NCBI GenBank assembly: GCA_963854735.1
Contig: OY978107.1
Location: 379,501 to 443,500 of the forward strand
Direction of reading: 5' to 3'
Length of the DNA: 64,000 nucleotides
DNA from: Marvania coccoides
Taxonomy: Eukaryota; Chlorophyta; Trebouxiophyceae; Chlorellales; Chlorellaceae
The first letter of the stretch is position 1. The number at the start of each line of letters is the position of its first letter. Positions 46,052-59,419 of the stretch are shown piece after piece. The notes beneath the pieces are model-generated. The model made no database searches and was not told where the DNA came from. It was given only the letters and a program-made list of their open reading frames with translations. Made by a program: the position numbers and the translations under genes.

Positions 46052-49000
46052 TCAATCTCCATACCCCAAAAACCCATGCTGAGCCTCCTCGCCGTCGTCC
46101 ACAAGCAGCCCAAACGTAGCCGATCGCCTCAACACTCCTGGGGGCCCAGAAAGTAAAACATTGGCACTGGGCATCCAGTGCAGCCCAGAAGAAGATTTTC
46201 GCATGCCTGGACCTTCAATGCCATCAGCGCCGGCATCTCCAGCCTCGACGGCAACAGCATTTTCTTCTGGCCCGCACAGTTCCACCACTGCGTCGGAAAC
46301 CGTTCCCAGGGCTTGCACCACTGCCACAAAAACCCCCAGAGCCGCAAAGCCCAGCACCAGATCGGCTTGGGTGCAGCCCACTGGCGGCGGCGCCCTTTCC
46401 ACCTGTGCAGAAAAGGCGAGTTTTTCGATTATTTAAAAACAAAAACAAATCCGATGAAATGAACAGAAAATTAATGTACAGCAAACAACAATTTACCTCC
46501 AGTAGCAGCTCCTGAACCTGCGCTCGCAGATTGACCTGCGTAGCTTCCACCCTCTCCAGCGAAAGCTCCCCCGCTGCAAAGCCTCCCACAGCCGCCAAGC
46601 ACTCTCCCACTTGCTCCATTGCAGCGTCGATGTCCGGGCGATGAGGCAGCAGAAGCCGCAGATGCGGCACGTCGGTGCCGTCCAGCACGTGAGAGAAAGA
46701 AAGCAGCGTGTTGAGCAAGCGGCGGAGGGCACGGCGGGCGTTTTGAATGGCGGCAGCACGAGGCACGCCTGTCCAGCCGCGCAGAGCGCGCCGCTCAAAA
46801 TCAGCGACCACCTGCAGAGATAGCAGGTATATAGTTGTTCAATTATGAAGAAAATTGGCATAGAAGACCACTATTACCTTGACGCAGAAATGTTTGATTT
46901 ATAAATGAAAACAATACTTACCTCCAAATCTGACAAGCTTTGCAGCTTGGCGGCGGACTCCTGCCCTAAGGGACGCAGCTTGAACATCGAGTGCCCAAAA
47001 ACTACACGCTTCAGCCACGAGGCACGATCCCGCCTGCCAGCCCTGCCATGCGGAGAAGCGAGGTAGAAAGCCTCGGAAGTGGGGCTAAGGGGGAAGGGGT
47101 TGGGGCCAGCTGCTGCTGCTGGGGTGGTGGTGATGGAGAAGGAATTGCCAGATGGTCGAGGAGTGAATCCCATTCCGATGGCAATTGGAGTGGAGGCCGA
47201 GGCGGAACTAGGAGGAGCTGGGAGGGAAACAGAGCGTTCTGCACCGCTGAAACGGCGCAGAGAGGTGCGGATGGGGGGTAGCTCGATGGCTGCGAAGGCT
47301 GGGGAAGACCCAACACGAACCTCCCCACCGCTGTGAGGGCTCGCCCCGTTGCCCTCCACGACTTCGTTAGAAGACCAAGGCGCCAAACTTAGGCCTTGAT
47401 CTGTGGCAAGAGCCACGCCAGCTGCCTCAGTTACGAGGCCAGAACCCCGAAACCCAGCGAAAGGAGTGGGAATAACGGCTGGATTGGTTTCGAAAGAACT
47501 TGAGACTGCGGCGGGAGAGGTAGGCGAATGTAACGGCACGTGCCCAGCTGGTAGGGGAGGTTTGAGACCTGCTGCTGTGGGTGAAGTTGTTGCGCAGTTG
47601 GCAGGCAGGGTTGTGACAGCAGTATTATCGCTTGTCGTGCTGTAAATGCTACCAAGCCGCTGCAGCTGGCTGGGCGGCGTTCGAGATCCGCCGCCGCCAC
47701 CGGATCTGGATGTGCGCACTGGCGAAGTGGATTGCGCGGAGTGCGTGGAGGCCCGCCGAGAAAAAGAGAAGGGGTTTCTGCTCTCCGGCATAGCCAGCAA
47801 TTGGTGGCCTGCAGAATTGGTAAAAATATGAATGGGTATGAGGATGTAAATAATTGTATGCAGGCGGTGATAAAGAAGTACATTACAGCAACACAGTAGA
47901 AGGAACGAACAAAACAAAACTCCTTCCTTACCAGTGCTGGAGGCGATGTCCGCAAGGGAGTTGAGGACGTCACAGGTACGGCGCACCACAGCAGAACGGG
48001 TTGTCACTGGGAAGATCTGAGTGGCAACCAAATCAATGGCCAGTCCGATGGCAATGTTGGCCAGGCGCCACAGGGCTATCCTGGGCTGGATAGTTTCGCT
48101 GACATAACCTGTGCGCACAAATTATCGACGAAATGAGTTGGAGAAATAAGAAAGTGTTAATAACATATAACACATTCACATGCCCAGTGTACTACCTCAA
48201 GTTTATTAGGCTCGATGAAGAGTCCCCGATAGCAGGATTTTTCTTTCCTTTCCAATATAAATATATCTTTGTGTTCACTCACCCGCAAGCGCCACGATGG
48301 GCAGCGTGAACTTCCAGACGGTCCAGGTGTAGATCCACTGGTGGGGCGACTTCATTCCCCAGTACATGAGCAGCCCCTCTACTCCAGACAGCCCCAGCGC
48401 CATGAAAATGAACTTGGAGGCGTCGTTGGCATAGCTCAGGCCGTTCAAAAGGTAGACCAGGTACAAAAGCCTGCATGCCGCAGTTAAGTTAATTTTAGGA
48501 GCGGAACAAAAGGCATATTTAGTATAATATTTGATTTAAAATTTTGATCTGCTCGCTACGGGGAAAAAATGAAGCAAGAAATATGAGGCAAAATAACAAG
48601 AAATATTGAAGGATATAATGACCAAGAAGCTCAAAATTGCATTAAATGCAATAAATGACAGTTTCAACTCACCCTATGCCTGACAGCCCTGCAGCCACGG
48701 TGCCCATAATCCTATTGCAACCCCGCAGAAGCGCTCCCCCTACGCTGCGCTGCGCCATTACAACCACAGAGATCACCGCCCACACCGTAGAACGCCCCAG
48801 CGCTTCGTATGATGCATTGCAAACGTGCAACGCCGTTGCAGCAGCAATCGCCAGGGCTAGCTGAAAAGACAGCAGTAGATGCTCCCCTGTGAAACCTCCA
48901 TACAGATGCGTGCCAAGATTGAACGTGGAGAATGCCCAGCGGCCGGCAGAAGGACGCGGTGCCCGCCAAGAAGGCGCTGGCTGGCTTGACCTATCAGAGG

Positions 49001-51427
49001 CATCACCAGTGATGGCGGGGGGGGTCCCGCTTCCAGCTGCCCCTTTTTCGCCGTTTCCTTTGCCGTTGACCGTGCTTTCTGTTGTAGGAAAAGCCATCAC
49101 GAGAGAAGGGAACGAAGGGGACGGCTTTAGGGTGCATCCAGCGTGCGCAGGCTGCAACCGCAGTTCTGCTGTGTTTGTCTGCGCTAGCTGCTCTCCATCC
49201 ATCACCAAATCCGCTGCAGAGGGGTAGCTCCGCTTGCTGGCGTCTCCAGGCCTCCTTCCATCCTCCAAATCCTCATCTGAGTCCACATCAAACGCAAACG
49301 ACTTTGAGGTTGGCAACGGTGCAGTGGCTGCTGCACTTTCCGTCTTGACTAAGTCTGCCGGCGGTGCAGCCTTTTCACCGATTTTGCGTTCTGTCCGCTC
49401 GAGACTGACAGAGATGGGATGCGCCTGCATTGGGCTCCTTCCAGGCGATCGCCCGCGCGCTTGAGGGGAGCCAACCACAGCGGCGGCAGCGCGTTTCATT
49501 CGAGCGGTTGCCGGGCTGCCTAAAGGGGTTTCGGAGAGCCGCGCAATGTGATGTTGCGTCATGGGGCTCCGCGCTTCTGTGACCACCTGCTGCAGCGCCA
49601 GCGGGCTCTCCGCAGCGATGGAAATTGGGGTGCCGCCGCCGCTGCCTGCGGCAAAGTCCCAACGCTCGCCTTTAAAATGAAGGCGCCAGGCTGGCCAGAC
49701 CTCCGGGTCTATGGGACCTACAACTTCAGAGAGGACGAAGAAGAGGCGGCGCACGCGGGTGCCCAGTGAAAAGGCAACTGCGACTAGCGTGTCTGCAACC
49801 GAAAAGGGGAAACAGTATTTTTGGTTGTTATAGTTATTAAGACGCAAAAAGGCAGGAATTAAAAATAAAATAAAAGGCGCTTCTTAAAAAACTGTTATTG
49901 GATTATCACGACTTTGGACAGTAAATACCACCACAATTTGGATAGAAATAGCTGCAAATAAGCAAAATATTTACTTTCCGCCCGCTTACCTGCCACGAGC
50001 ACCTCTCCCTCTGAAAACTCCCTCCCAGTCGCAGGATCTACTGCAGGCACCCGCACCGTGTACAGCGAGTGCAGCAGGCTCTCCAGCTTGCTGAGATCCC
50101 CCAGCGCTGCAGCATATGACGCCTCAGGTTCCTGCCTGAGCACAGCTGCTGCAGCGGTCATGCAGGCGGCCATGCTATCCCCAATGGGCGTGATCTGAAA
50201 ACTCAAAGTACGCGCAGCAGAAAGGGGAGCGTTCCCTTCCGTCAGGTAAACCAGCGTCATCATGGTGGAAAGAAAGTCACGCAGAAGGGCCAGCAGGGCA
50301 GCGTAGACGTGCCTGGAAATAGAAATGGAGAAGGAAAAGTGGAGCGTAAGTTCGAAATAAACGTACACTCAGTTGTTAAAACAATTACAGCAGTCTACAT
50401 AATGCTTCCATAAATAATAATTAGCGTGAAAAAAATATTTGCCTTACCGTGGAAAGACGTGGGGCCGGTGGAAAACATCGATCTCTGTGGACACAGGATG
50501 TAACAAAGCCGTTGCTTTTACCAGAGCGCCGCTCACGGGGTGTGCCCACTCGTCGATGAAAGCTTGAATCGCCTCTGGCGCTACGAACTGCGGCTCACTG
50601 CTCCTCGCCTCATCAGGGTCACGAGCAGGCAACAATAACGTCATCAATTGTCGTGTCGCCGTGCCCAGCATCTCCAGAGAGGTGCAGGTGGTGGCATGAA
50701 TGGTTCTGCCGGCGGTGATTGGCAGCACAAACATCGACGTTATAGCTGCGGCAACAACTCCCAAAACGACTTGTAAAAGAAAATAAGGCATGGTTTTAAC
50801 CTCCAGGAAATCGAGATGGTAGCCAGAGAGCGCGACTACTGGCACAGAAAGGCCAGCAACGATGAAGCCAAACCAAAGAGAATTGAAGCGGAAAGCGCCG
50901 AGAGCTAGAAGGAAGCCGCCTATAAACATGCTGGCTGTCATCATGGCGCCTTTAGCGACAGACGAGGCGTAGGAGGCGGCGTTGGCGGCGTAAGTGAGGT
51001 ACATTGCGACAATTCCAAAGGCGCCACCCACAGCAGCTCCCATGACCCGCTGCACCACTGCAAAATAGAAAAACGCAAAGCATGAAACTGGGGTGCTCAT
51101 TATAATTCAGTATGCGCCGTTTGGGAGGAAGTGCCACTCACCGAAATTGAGCGCCGTGCCGACGTTTGGCTGCAGCACAATGGAGAAACTGACCACGGCG
51201 TACACCGGCGTGATCGAAGCGTAAGAAATGGAAAGAGAAGTCCAAACGTGAGGGATGCTGAGGACGATCAACAAAAGCAGCATCCCAGCAAAGCTTTGTA
51301 CACCGCCTCGGACGGAGGGCTTCTTCAGGGCAGCGCGCAGGCTGGAACCAAGCTTGGGCCGCCTGAACACGCCCAAGATGTTCTTCCGCCGCGTGGATGA
51401 CTGAAGAGGGCTCACAGCTTCACTCAT
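46052..51427 (-). CDS. FUSC/ALMT-like large membrane transport protein
   Basis: Nine minus-strand exons (51427-51142, 51057-50448, 50312-49990, 49792-48673, 48470-48283, 48108-47932, 47808-46922, 46811-46497, 46402-46052) join in frame to 1418 residues. Two blocks of hydrophobic helices lie at about 45-220 and 705-850. The second contains 'VWAVISVVVMAQRSVGGALL', a form of the motif shared by aluminium-activated malate transporters and the fusaric-acid-resistance (FUSC/ArAE) family. Between and after the blocks are long Ser/Pro/Ala-rich regions (about 440-690, 905-1190) that look disordered. It probably moves organic anions across the plasma or vacuolar membrane; the substrate cannot be read from sequence. 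Plant ALMTs have about 500 residues and one block, so the doubled layout is closer to FUSC proteins of fungi and algae. Confidence 0.82.
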
Positions 51428-51716
51428 TTTAAATAAGAGATAGATTTCGAATTATATTTGGGTTTCAAATTATGCGTATTTCTGCCGTCCAAGAAGCCGA
51501 CTTTGAGCATTTTCAAGTAACTTTAATGCATTTTCTCTTTCAATTAATTATTGAAAAAGACGTGTCGCCATCTGCGTCATCGCCTTTGGGCAGCCAAAGG
51601 GAAGCTACCGGACCAGATTGGGTCGTCGGCGAGACCAGAACAAAGAACGCGTTAAATTTAATCACTGTTTTCGAGATATTCGAAAGTAATCTCCGGAACG
51701 CTGAGAGCTGCGAAAA

Positions 51717-52318
51717 ATGGCCACTCAGGAGCATATGGAGTTGGAGATTGCCAAAGACAAGGAGGTGAATTTCTCGAATTTCTCCGCTACTTACACTACG
51801 CTGCACAAATAAACGGCCTTTAAAATATATAGGAGCTAGCAAGTTGTGCTACAAGCTCTGCCTTTTCGGTTTCTTGTATTTTTTACTGTTCTCGTCGTGA
51901 ATAAGAGGAAATGGCAGGAAAAATGCGGTTTGACTCTCCTCCATGCATGCAAAATATTGCAGACACAAGAAATGGTGAAGAAAGCGGAGCAGCACTTCCC
52001 CAATACGGAGAAAAGCGAGGCCATCCAGATGGAGGCCAACATGGGTCCCGGGCGCGAAGCGGAGGTGGGAGAAGGCGCGCCCAAGGGCCTTGCGCAGTCG
52101 GTGAAAGAAACCGTGGCGGTGAGTTGAGATGTTTTTTTTTTAAATTTATGCCAGGGCTGGGTTCTAGACAATGCTAATGAATTTGACGCAGTGCTACCAC
52201 CGGCCCGGCCAGTTTAAAGATCAATGCAGTAAACATCACTAACGTTGTGCAGGACGCTGCCGAGGCTGTCAAACAAGCCAACCCTGGAACGAGGGATATG
52301 CGTGAGAAGCACTGCTAG
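51717..52318 (+). CDS. Small hydrophilic protein, unknown function
   Basis: Three exons (51717-51764, 51963-52118, 52253-52318), all joined at phase 0, encode 89 residues. The protein is charged and helix-prone ('TQEMVKKAEQHFPN', 'QSVKETVADAAEAVKQAN') with no membrane segment or signal peptide, and ends in KHC. The composition recalls small LEA-type or chaperone-like proteins, but no family motif is present. It is divergent from the FUSC-like gene with 289 bases between start codons, and three consistent phase 0 junctions support it as real. Confidence 0.65.
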
Positions 52319-52436
52319 GAGGCTTATGGGACTTGTCAGCGGGATGCCTGTACTGCAGTAGTCGTTTTGTGTTTTCCCCCAAACAGAATTTTTGTAATCA
52401 TTTGTTTTTGTTCTTTTTGAAGTTTTAATTCTCCGC

Positions 52437-55400
52437 ATGTCTGGCTCACGGCCCGATCAGAGAAGAGAGAGGTCGAAGATCACCAAAATAATGGAGGAGA
52501 AAACCGAATATCAAGTGAGGATTGCCAGCAATTTTGTATCCTGCAGCCAACCCAATTTAATGTTGGCAAACGCGCTTTGAACGTTTCGCACGAATTTTTT
52601 TGGGGGAAAAATCTATAAAATTGCATCCCTTTATTTCTGTGCAGGACTGGTGGGCGGTGCCCACTCCTCTGCTGGCCCACCTCTTCCGGACGGTCGTAGA
52701 GCAGTACGACTCCCCCGAGGCGATAGCGCAGGCGTGGTGCAATTTGGCCCTCGTCTGCAAAGCTTGGTATGAGGCGGCCGTTTCTGTCCCTCTATGCTTC
52801 CAACTATGCGAGCCAGCGCATGTGACGTCCGGCCCCTGCAACTGGATGGCCTCCAAGAGGTTGCAGGTCGTTATTTTGAGCCGCAGCCTCTCGGAGCAGC
52901 ATCAAACGCAGCAGGCAGAAGCAGACGCTGCTGCCCAATTCGACCTGCAGTTGATGGCCAACCCACGCACCATCGCGCAGTCCGTCAGCTCTCTCAATGC
53001 AGCCATCAATTTTTCGCTCAGAGCCGCCCCGCTGCTGCGTCCTTTTGTGAAACTTCACCAGGTTGCGCTTTTCACTCCACTTCTCAACCTGGAGATTGAA
53101 AACGCGGGCCCGGTGTACGTCGACCTTGAAGCCCTGCGCAGCCTGTCGGCCCTCACTTGCCTTTCGCTTTCAGGTAATGGGATTCTCGGACCTATTGCAA
53201 GCAGGCTCTTTAATGGCAATTTTTTTCCTTTCGTTTCAACTTTTTTTTTTTTTTTTTTTACCACATTATTCGAGAAGTGGGGGTATTGAAAGTAATTCCA
53301 TAAATGTTTAATGCTCTTTCAAATATATGTTTTCTTACAAGCTTTCTAACTCTTACGTCTTTTAGGCTACATGGAGACCCCAAATTGGGAAGCTCTGCCC
53401 ACCACACTGAAGCATCTTTCCGTCAGCATTCACACCCGCTACATGGCAGTAACCGAGCAACCCTTCAGACGCGTCACTCAGGTCAGCCCCCATACCTATC
53501 GTAAAAATATTACTGCTCTTTTTTACCTGTACACCTGTTAACTAATCTATTGAGTCCGACATTTTGAATGCAGGTTGTCCTTCCTCCCGAAATTTCTTCT
53601 TTGGATTTTCTTTGCCTCAAGGCGGATGGCCTGGCTGTCGACTGGAAAGATCTCACCACGCGATGCCAAGAGATTCACCTCTCGGCAAACTTTCTTGCAT
53701 TGATCACGGGGTCAGCGGGTACCGCCAGCACGTTTGCAGATCTTGTGGTGGCGGCCCCTAAGGCTGAGTGTGCTGTGCTGGCATTCCACGACGCAGCGCT
53801 CTATCCCAGCAGGTGCGCTGACCGGCTGACCAATTTGTTGAATTTTTCTCCCCCTCTTTTTTTATTCAACTAATCTCTATTTTTTTTATAGGGAGAGTGT
53901 GCCCTCGCTGCTGTTGAACGGTCTGGACGATGCTGTGCTGCTGGACACGTTCCTGCTGGAGGTCAGGCAGCGCGCTCTTTCTTTATGGGACCTAGACCCA
54001 GTGATGGACGCCCCCCCAAACTTTGTGTCAGACCACGAGCCCTTTGAAGAGTGCTTCTGCCTCACCATGGAGAAGCAAGACGGGCCAGAGCCCAGGAGCT
54101 ACCATTTTACGTGAGTTTGACAGGAATTTACATTCGCACAACACAACACGCTTCCAAAGTTTCTCATTAATATTAATTAACTTTAATTTCAATATTTATT
54201 TTCGCTTGCTCTTCTTCCAGCACCCCCATCTCCGACGCCGAAATCGACCTCTTGGTGGCCCACCCCGCCTGGCGCCTCGTCTGGTGCCCCGATCCCCGCA
54301 CCATCGACGTCCTGCGCAACCCCGCATTTCTCGCAGCCAACCGCCGAACGCTGGCCCGCCTCTCCCGCTGCACCCTCCCTGAGGGCCTGCCCATCGATCT
54401 CACTCCATACGTCGCTCTGCGTTCGCTGCACTGCACGCTGCCCCCTACGCGCAGCATCCGCAGCATTCGCTTTCCTTCCCATCTCACTTCCCTGGAGATC
54501 GAAGTTCCACCCCGTCAGTCAGATATTGAGGGTGATATGCTGGATCCGGAAGGCGGCCTGCGGTTTAATTCCGAGTGCATTACCGCGCTGACTTCGCTGC
54601 GTGATCTCGCGCTCACTGGGTGGGCTCGCCATGACTTAGCGGAGCTTTCTTCCTCGGTGACTTCTCTTCGCATCATGAACCCTGATGTTGAGTACCCAGA
54701 ATCTCTTGACGCGTCCAGGATGCGCTTCCCCACCGCTCTGGCGCCCGATGATGGCCCTGGGCCGTCTGGCGCTGGCGGAAGGGGACGCCGCCGCTCCACC
54801 GCTGCCCGACTGCTTTCCTACATTTTGCCGGGGCATGCGCAGGAGGAGGGGCCACCAGCGTACGATTGGGACGGGGTTGTGGAGGACGACCCAGGCATGG
54901 AGTATGCTTTCGAGGATGGGGTAATGGAGGAAGGAGATGGAAATAACCATAATGATCTGGGTGGAAATGGAGGCGGTGGAAATGGGGACGAGGCTGAGGG
55001 ACAGCAGGCAGTGCGTCCAAGAAGGAGAAGGCGGCGACGAATGCCTCACAACGAGAATGGGCTTGACGAGGATGCTCCGTTTGCTTTTACCACCTCTGGG
55101 CACGATGACGATATGTATGACGATGGCTGGGGCGGCTTTGACGAGGAGGGAGATGTCGGAAATGGTGGGCATGGGGCTTCTTGCGGGGATCCGCACTGCC
55201 CTGTGCACAGCGGTAAGCCTCACCTGCAGTTGACATTTGCCGACAGCCGCGATGAAATTGTGGTGGACCTAGGGTGGCTGCTGCGGTCCAAGTTCCCCAT
55301 GATGTCCATAGCATTAGACCCCACGGTAGAAGCAGCACAGCACGGGGTGTACATCCAGTTACAGGTCAGATTAATAATTTTGTTTGCAAACTTTCAAACT

Positions 55401-55809
55401 TCAAATTGACGGCTGTTTTCTCTCTCTTCCCCCTGGAAATGATTTTTTGGGAAGGTGCTTGATTTATGTACTATTTTTGTTTATATTCTTTTAGGTGGGC
55501 GAGTGGGACAATTTCTTGGCCATTCTTCGTGAGTCGAAGGTTGAGGTTTTGGAGATCAACCACCACCGCCACGGCGGAATTTTCATCAACAAGAGTCCGC
55601 TGGCCAACGGCGACAGGCATCACTACTTGTGGGAGGGGCTGAAGGCGCTGGAAGCTGCGATTGGAGGGGAGCATTATGAGTTTAGGACGTGGGATGGCCA
55701 GGTCTCTAGAGTCGGGCTAGTGATGGAAGGAGTGTGCTATGCGTTGGTGAGGAAGAAGGACAAGCGGGCTGGGTCTAGTGCCGAAGAAGAGACAACCACC
55801 GCTCAGTGA
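52437..55809 (+). CDS. F-box/LRR-like protein
   Basis: Seven exons (52437-52514, 52645-53173, 53366-53481, 53574-53812, 53892-54110, 54221-55364, 55495-55809) encode 879 residues. Residues 27-75 ('DWWAVPTPLLAHLFRTVVEQ...WCNLALVCKAWYEAA') look like an F-box, which would recruit SKP1 in an SCF ubiquitin ligase. Irregular leucine-rich repeats follow ('LRSLSALTCLSLSG', 'LPTTLKHLSVSI', 'ITALTSLRDLALTGW'). About residues 550-720 form an acidic, Gly-rich insert with 'PRRRRRRRMP' and a CGDPHCPVHSG cluster that could bind metal. The C-terminal part is a compact domain without a name. Target recognition is presumed through the repeats; both domain calls are from pattern only. Confidence 0.72.
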
Positions 55810-56081
55810 GAGATAGCCTCTTTGTATTGCTGCTGAAGTTTGTTTTTTTGTGCTCAAGTCTTTTTGTTTGTTTAGTGAGAGAAATGAAGATCATCATCGC
55901 GGTTTTAAAATGACGAAAACATCTATGTTAACATCCTATCTTCTGCTCAAAAGGGGGAGTCGCTGAGAAGCACAGCATCCATTTGTTTCTGAACTGAAAA
56001 GAGGAAAGCTGCTAATTAACCAAAATTATGTGAGAAAATCATGAGAGATGACAAAACCAGCTGTTACTAATTATACTGCAT

Positions 56082-58407
56082 CTACGCCAGCTTCAGCTTC
56101 TTCTCCTCCTGCAGTTGCACGTAGCTCTTGGCGTTCACCATCGGAAGCAGCAACAATGCCGCTACCCCGCAGGCCGCCAGCAGGGCCGAGAAGTATGCGC
56201 CCCAGCCAAAGTCCCGCACCACAATCGACAGCGGAATGCCGGCGTTCGCCGCTCCCAGGTACGCCACCCATCCCAAAAAGCCTTGAGACGCTCCCACCGA
56301 ATCCGGCCGCACCAACTCCGCTCCGCACAGCCCAATCATCATCTGAGGGCCGTAAAGGAAGAAACCAATCATGAAGACGGTGATCCACTGCAGCCAGGAC
56401 ATGGAGGCGGGCGTAGCAGCGAAAGCCAGCAGCATCGCTCCGATTCCGATGGTGTAGGCAATCACGATGCGAATGCGCTGCCCCACGGTGCCTACGTCGG
56501 GACCACCGCGGGCAATGAGCATGTCAGAGAGTTTTCCAGCAAGGAGGGACCCCAGGAGGCCGCCCAGCTCCAGGCCTGAGACGCGAAGGGAGGCGGCTCC
56601 AGCATCAGCCACTCCTTTGACTTGCAAGAGGTAGAAAACGAACCAGGAGGTGACGCCCTGCCTCACGATATAGATGAAGAAGTAGGTGATGGCCAGACCC
56701 ACCACAAAGGGGTTCCTTTTTTTTTTTAATGGTAGGGAATATCGGAAAAAAATGAGTGAGAAATATCGTCGAAAAGAAAATTAATATCGAAAAAGAGCTC
56801 AAAAGCAAACTTGAGTAGATGGTATTATAAATGGCTGGCTTACTTAAGAACGTCTGTGACGAGGAGATCGACGAGGGACTCCTTCTTCTCCTCGGTCTTG
56901 GCGGCAGATTCCCCATCCGCAGCAGGTGAAGAGGGCTTGGCTGCAGCACGCTCCACTGGAAGGAACCCTGCAGACTCGGGGGAGTCCTTCACTCCCGCCA
57001 GGATCAGCAGACCCATCGCCATGCCCACAATTCCAGGGGCAAAGAGACCTGTACAAAAGACAGCGCTTCAAGATTGAGTAAAATCCAACGGAATCCATGT
57101 GGAATGGAGCTGTATACATAATAACTTGGCCAGTGACAGCTGTTTGGATCCGTTATTCACAAAATGAAAATAACCAGTTCCAATATCTTTCTCTGTTTTC
57201 CCCACCCAATGCAAACCAATATTATTATTTCAAGCTGCTGCTACTCACCCCACTGCCAGCCGTACAGTTTTGCTGCCGTGCCCGCCAGCAGCGGCGCCGC
57301 GAACCCTCCCATGTTGTGCGCGATGTTCCACATGCCCCAGTACGTGCCACGCTCCTTGGCTGCAAACCACGACGTCAGAATGCGGGCGCAGCCGGGGGCG
57401 CCAAGTCCCTGCAAATAACCTCAACATAGAAGTTCAGTAGTAATTCGATATAAGAAAAAACATTTGTAATTATCGATTTGTTCAAGCAAGCAATGAAATG
57501 TCGCCTCAAAAAAAATATGCCGGAAATAAATCTGGCCTTCCTGCCTTGCATAAATGCAAGATAGATGGATATTAAATAGAAAACGTAAATTACCTGGAGC
57601 ATGCCGTTGATGGACCAGAAGACTGCGAACCACAGCATGGAGGTTGAGAATCCGAATGCAATGTTCATCACCGCTGTGGCCATGAGACCGCAGGCCAGCA
57701 GGAGGCGGGGGGAGGTGCGGGAGCCCAGCACACCCGAGGCGAACTTGGACATGCCGTACATGATGGGGAAGATTGAGGTGAGGGCACCGATCTGCATCAG
57801 AGTGAGAAAAGGAATGGAGGTCGTTTAAAAGGCAGCGGAGAAAGGGGGAGGGAGGAGAGGGAAAATTGCTCTTCAAGGTCGATATTTTTGTCCACAGAAT
57901 TGAATTGCTCACATCAGTCATAGAGAGTCCGAGGGTGGCGTCGGCGACCATTGCCGGCGCTGTGTAGGTGAGACTGTTGCGGGTGAGGTAGAAGCAGGAG
58001 TAACCAAGCACAATGCCTGCAAATGTGATGAAACGCCGGCGCACAAAGTCTGCTGGGTAGGTCGGCAGCTCAGAGAGGGTCTGGGGCTCTGAAGCTGGAG
58101 AGATGGGCGTGGCAGCGGGGGCAGTACTCTCAACCAGCAAAGACTCTGCCTGGGAGGGAGGTTCGAGGGAAGAAGGCTGGGATGCAGCGGGCTCTTTGGG
58201 TTCCTCTCCGGCGGCCCTGCAGAGGTCACCCCTGCGTGTGCCAGACAGGCGCTGAGGCAGCACCGGGAATGAGCGGCCAACTTCTGGAGCTTTTCGAGCT
58301 GCGCGGGGCGATGTGCCCATCGGCCGGCCCGCCGAGAGGCGGGCTGACGGAGACAGATGGTGCAGCATTGCTGCAAGCTTGTTTGCGTAAAAAAAAAGCG
58401 AGGACAT
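56082..58407 (-). CDS. UhpC/GlpT-type sugar-phosphate:phosphate antiporter (OPA family, MFS)
   Basis: Five minus-strand exons (58407-57913, 57791-57594, 57408-57249, 57048-56844, 56715-56082) encode 563 residues. About 120 N-terminal residues are rich in Ser, Arg and Ala, like a plastid transit peptide. Twelve helices follow, with OPA marks 'GYSCFYLTRNSLTYTAPAMV', 'YGMSKFASGVLGSR', 'GLGAPGCARILTSWFAAKER' and 'GPQMMIGLCGAELV'. The family exchanges hexose or glycerol phosphates for phosphate; UhpC-like members in algae are thought to serve the plastid envelope. The start may be 58407 or 58368. The last acceptor is unusual: a run of A before AG|G instead of a pyrimidine tract. Confidence 0.88.
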
Positions 58408-59419
58408 AAACGAAATTAGCAAAAAAATTGACTACCTGGCACGGGGCAAACCATAGACGTATGGACATGCAAGATCAAGTAAATCATTTTACTCACTTTG
58501 ATGGTCTCTCGGCGATCGAACAACCAGAACGCAACACGGTATGGGCTCGGGTGTCTCCGACAACCAAAATGGCACAAGATCAGAGACGTCAGCAGATGGG
58601 CACCTGGCTCCGTTGTTTTTGATAGCGATTAACACTTGTGGTTTTGTCAGAAAGAAGAAGAGGAAGCTGCATAATCATAAATTTTGGTCGTCTTGTTGTT
58701 GCAGAGAAAGTTAGAATCCCCTCCTCCATTTTTCCATTAAAAATCCTTTGTCACCTAAAAACCAGAAGCCGAGACGCACAGAGCACAGTCCATGTGGCTA
58801 ATCAAGTGCATGCAATTGGCCTCCAGCATCCCATGCAAGCTGAACATGCGGCGTCAACCAGCGCGTCGGCGGACGAAACAAAAACAAGTCGCCTCTCGTG
58901 GCTTCGATTCAATATTTCAAGACTGGGCGTCGATATCAAGGATTAGTCAAACTGGTCCAGCTTTCAAATTGCGGCAAGGCATTTGTAGCAGGCTAGCCTG
59001 AGAATGCCGCCACTCAATGACTTAGCTGCTTCACAATCTTTTGGCCAGAGCAGCCCCTGAGAAAGGGTTTTAGATGCCAGTTGATGCCCAAGGATGTACG
59101 ATCTACTTTAGTTTCATCATCGTGACTGCTGGCTTGCTTCAAATTTTTGTTGCTGGCCTAGGCGGGCGGTGGGCGGTACATCATGGATTGTTGATCTAGA
59201 GCGTATTTTCCTTGGCAAGTGTTGTTTTATTTAGTAAAAGATTAAAAAAAAAAAAAAAAAGTGCTGACAGCAAGCTGGAGGCCTTCTTCTCCGAAGTCTT
59301 CTAATCCCAACGAAACGATGTGCTAATTTTTTTCGGCATTTTTGCTTGCAGTGGCAGATATTTTTGCAAGAACAAATACAAAATATATCTGAGCACCCTA
59401 CATCGAAGAACAAACAACG
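58408..59419. other. Intergenic between divergent transporter and oxidoreductase genes
   Basis: About 1 kb that holds the two promoters. It includes an A17 tract at 59244-59260 near the oxidoreductase side. No gene was recognised. Confidence 0.5.

Noticed and set aside
58428..58946. Open frames between the UhpC-like and FSP1-like genes
   Set aside because: No domain, no consistent splice sites; best read as promoter sequence.
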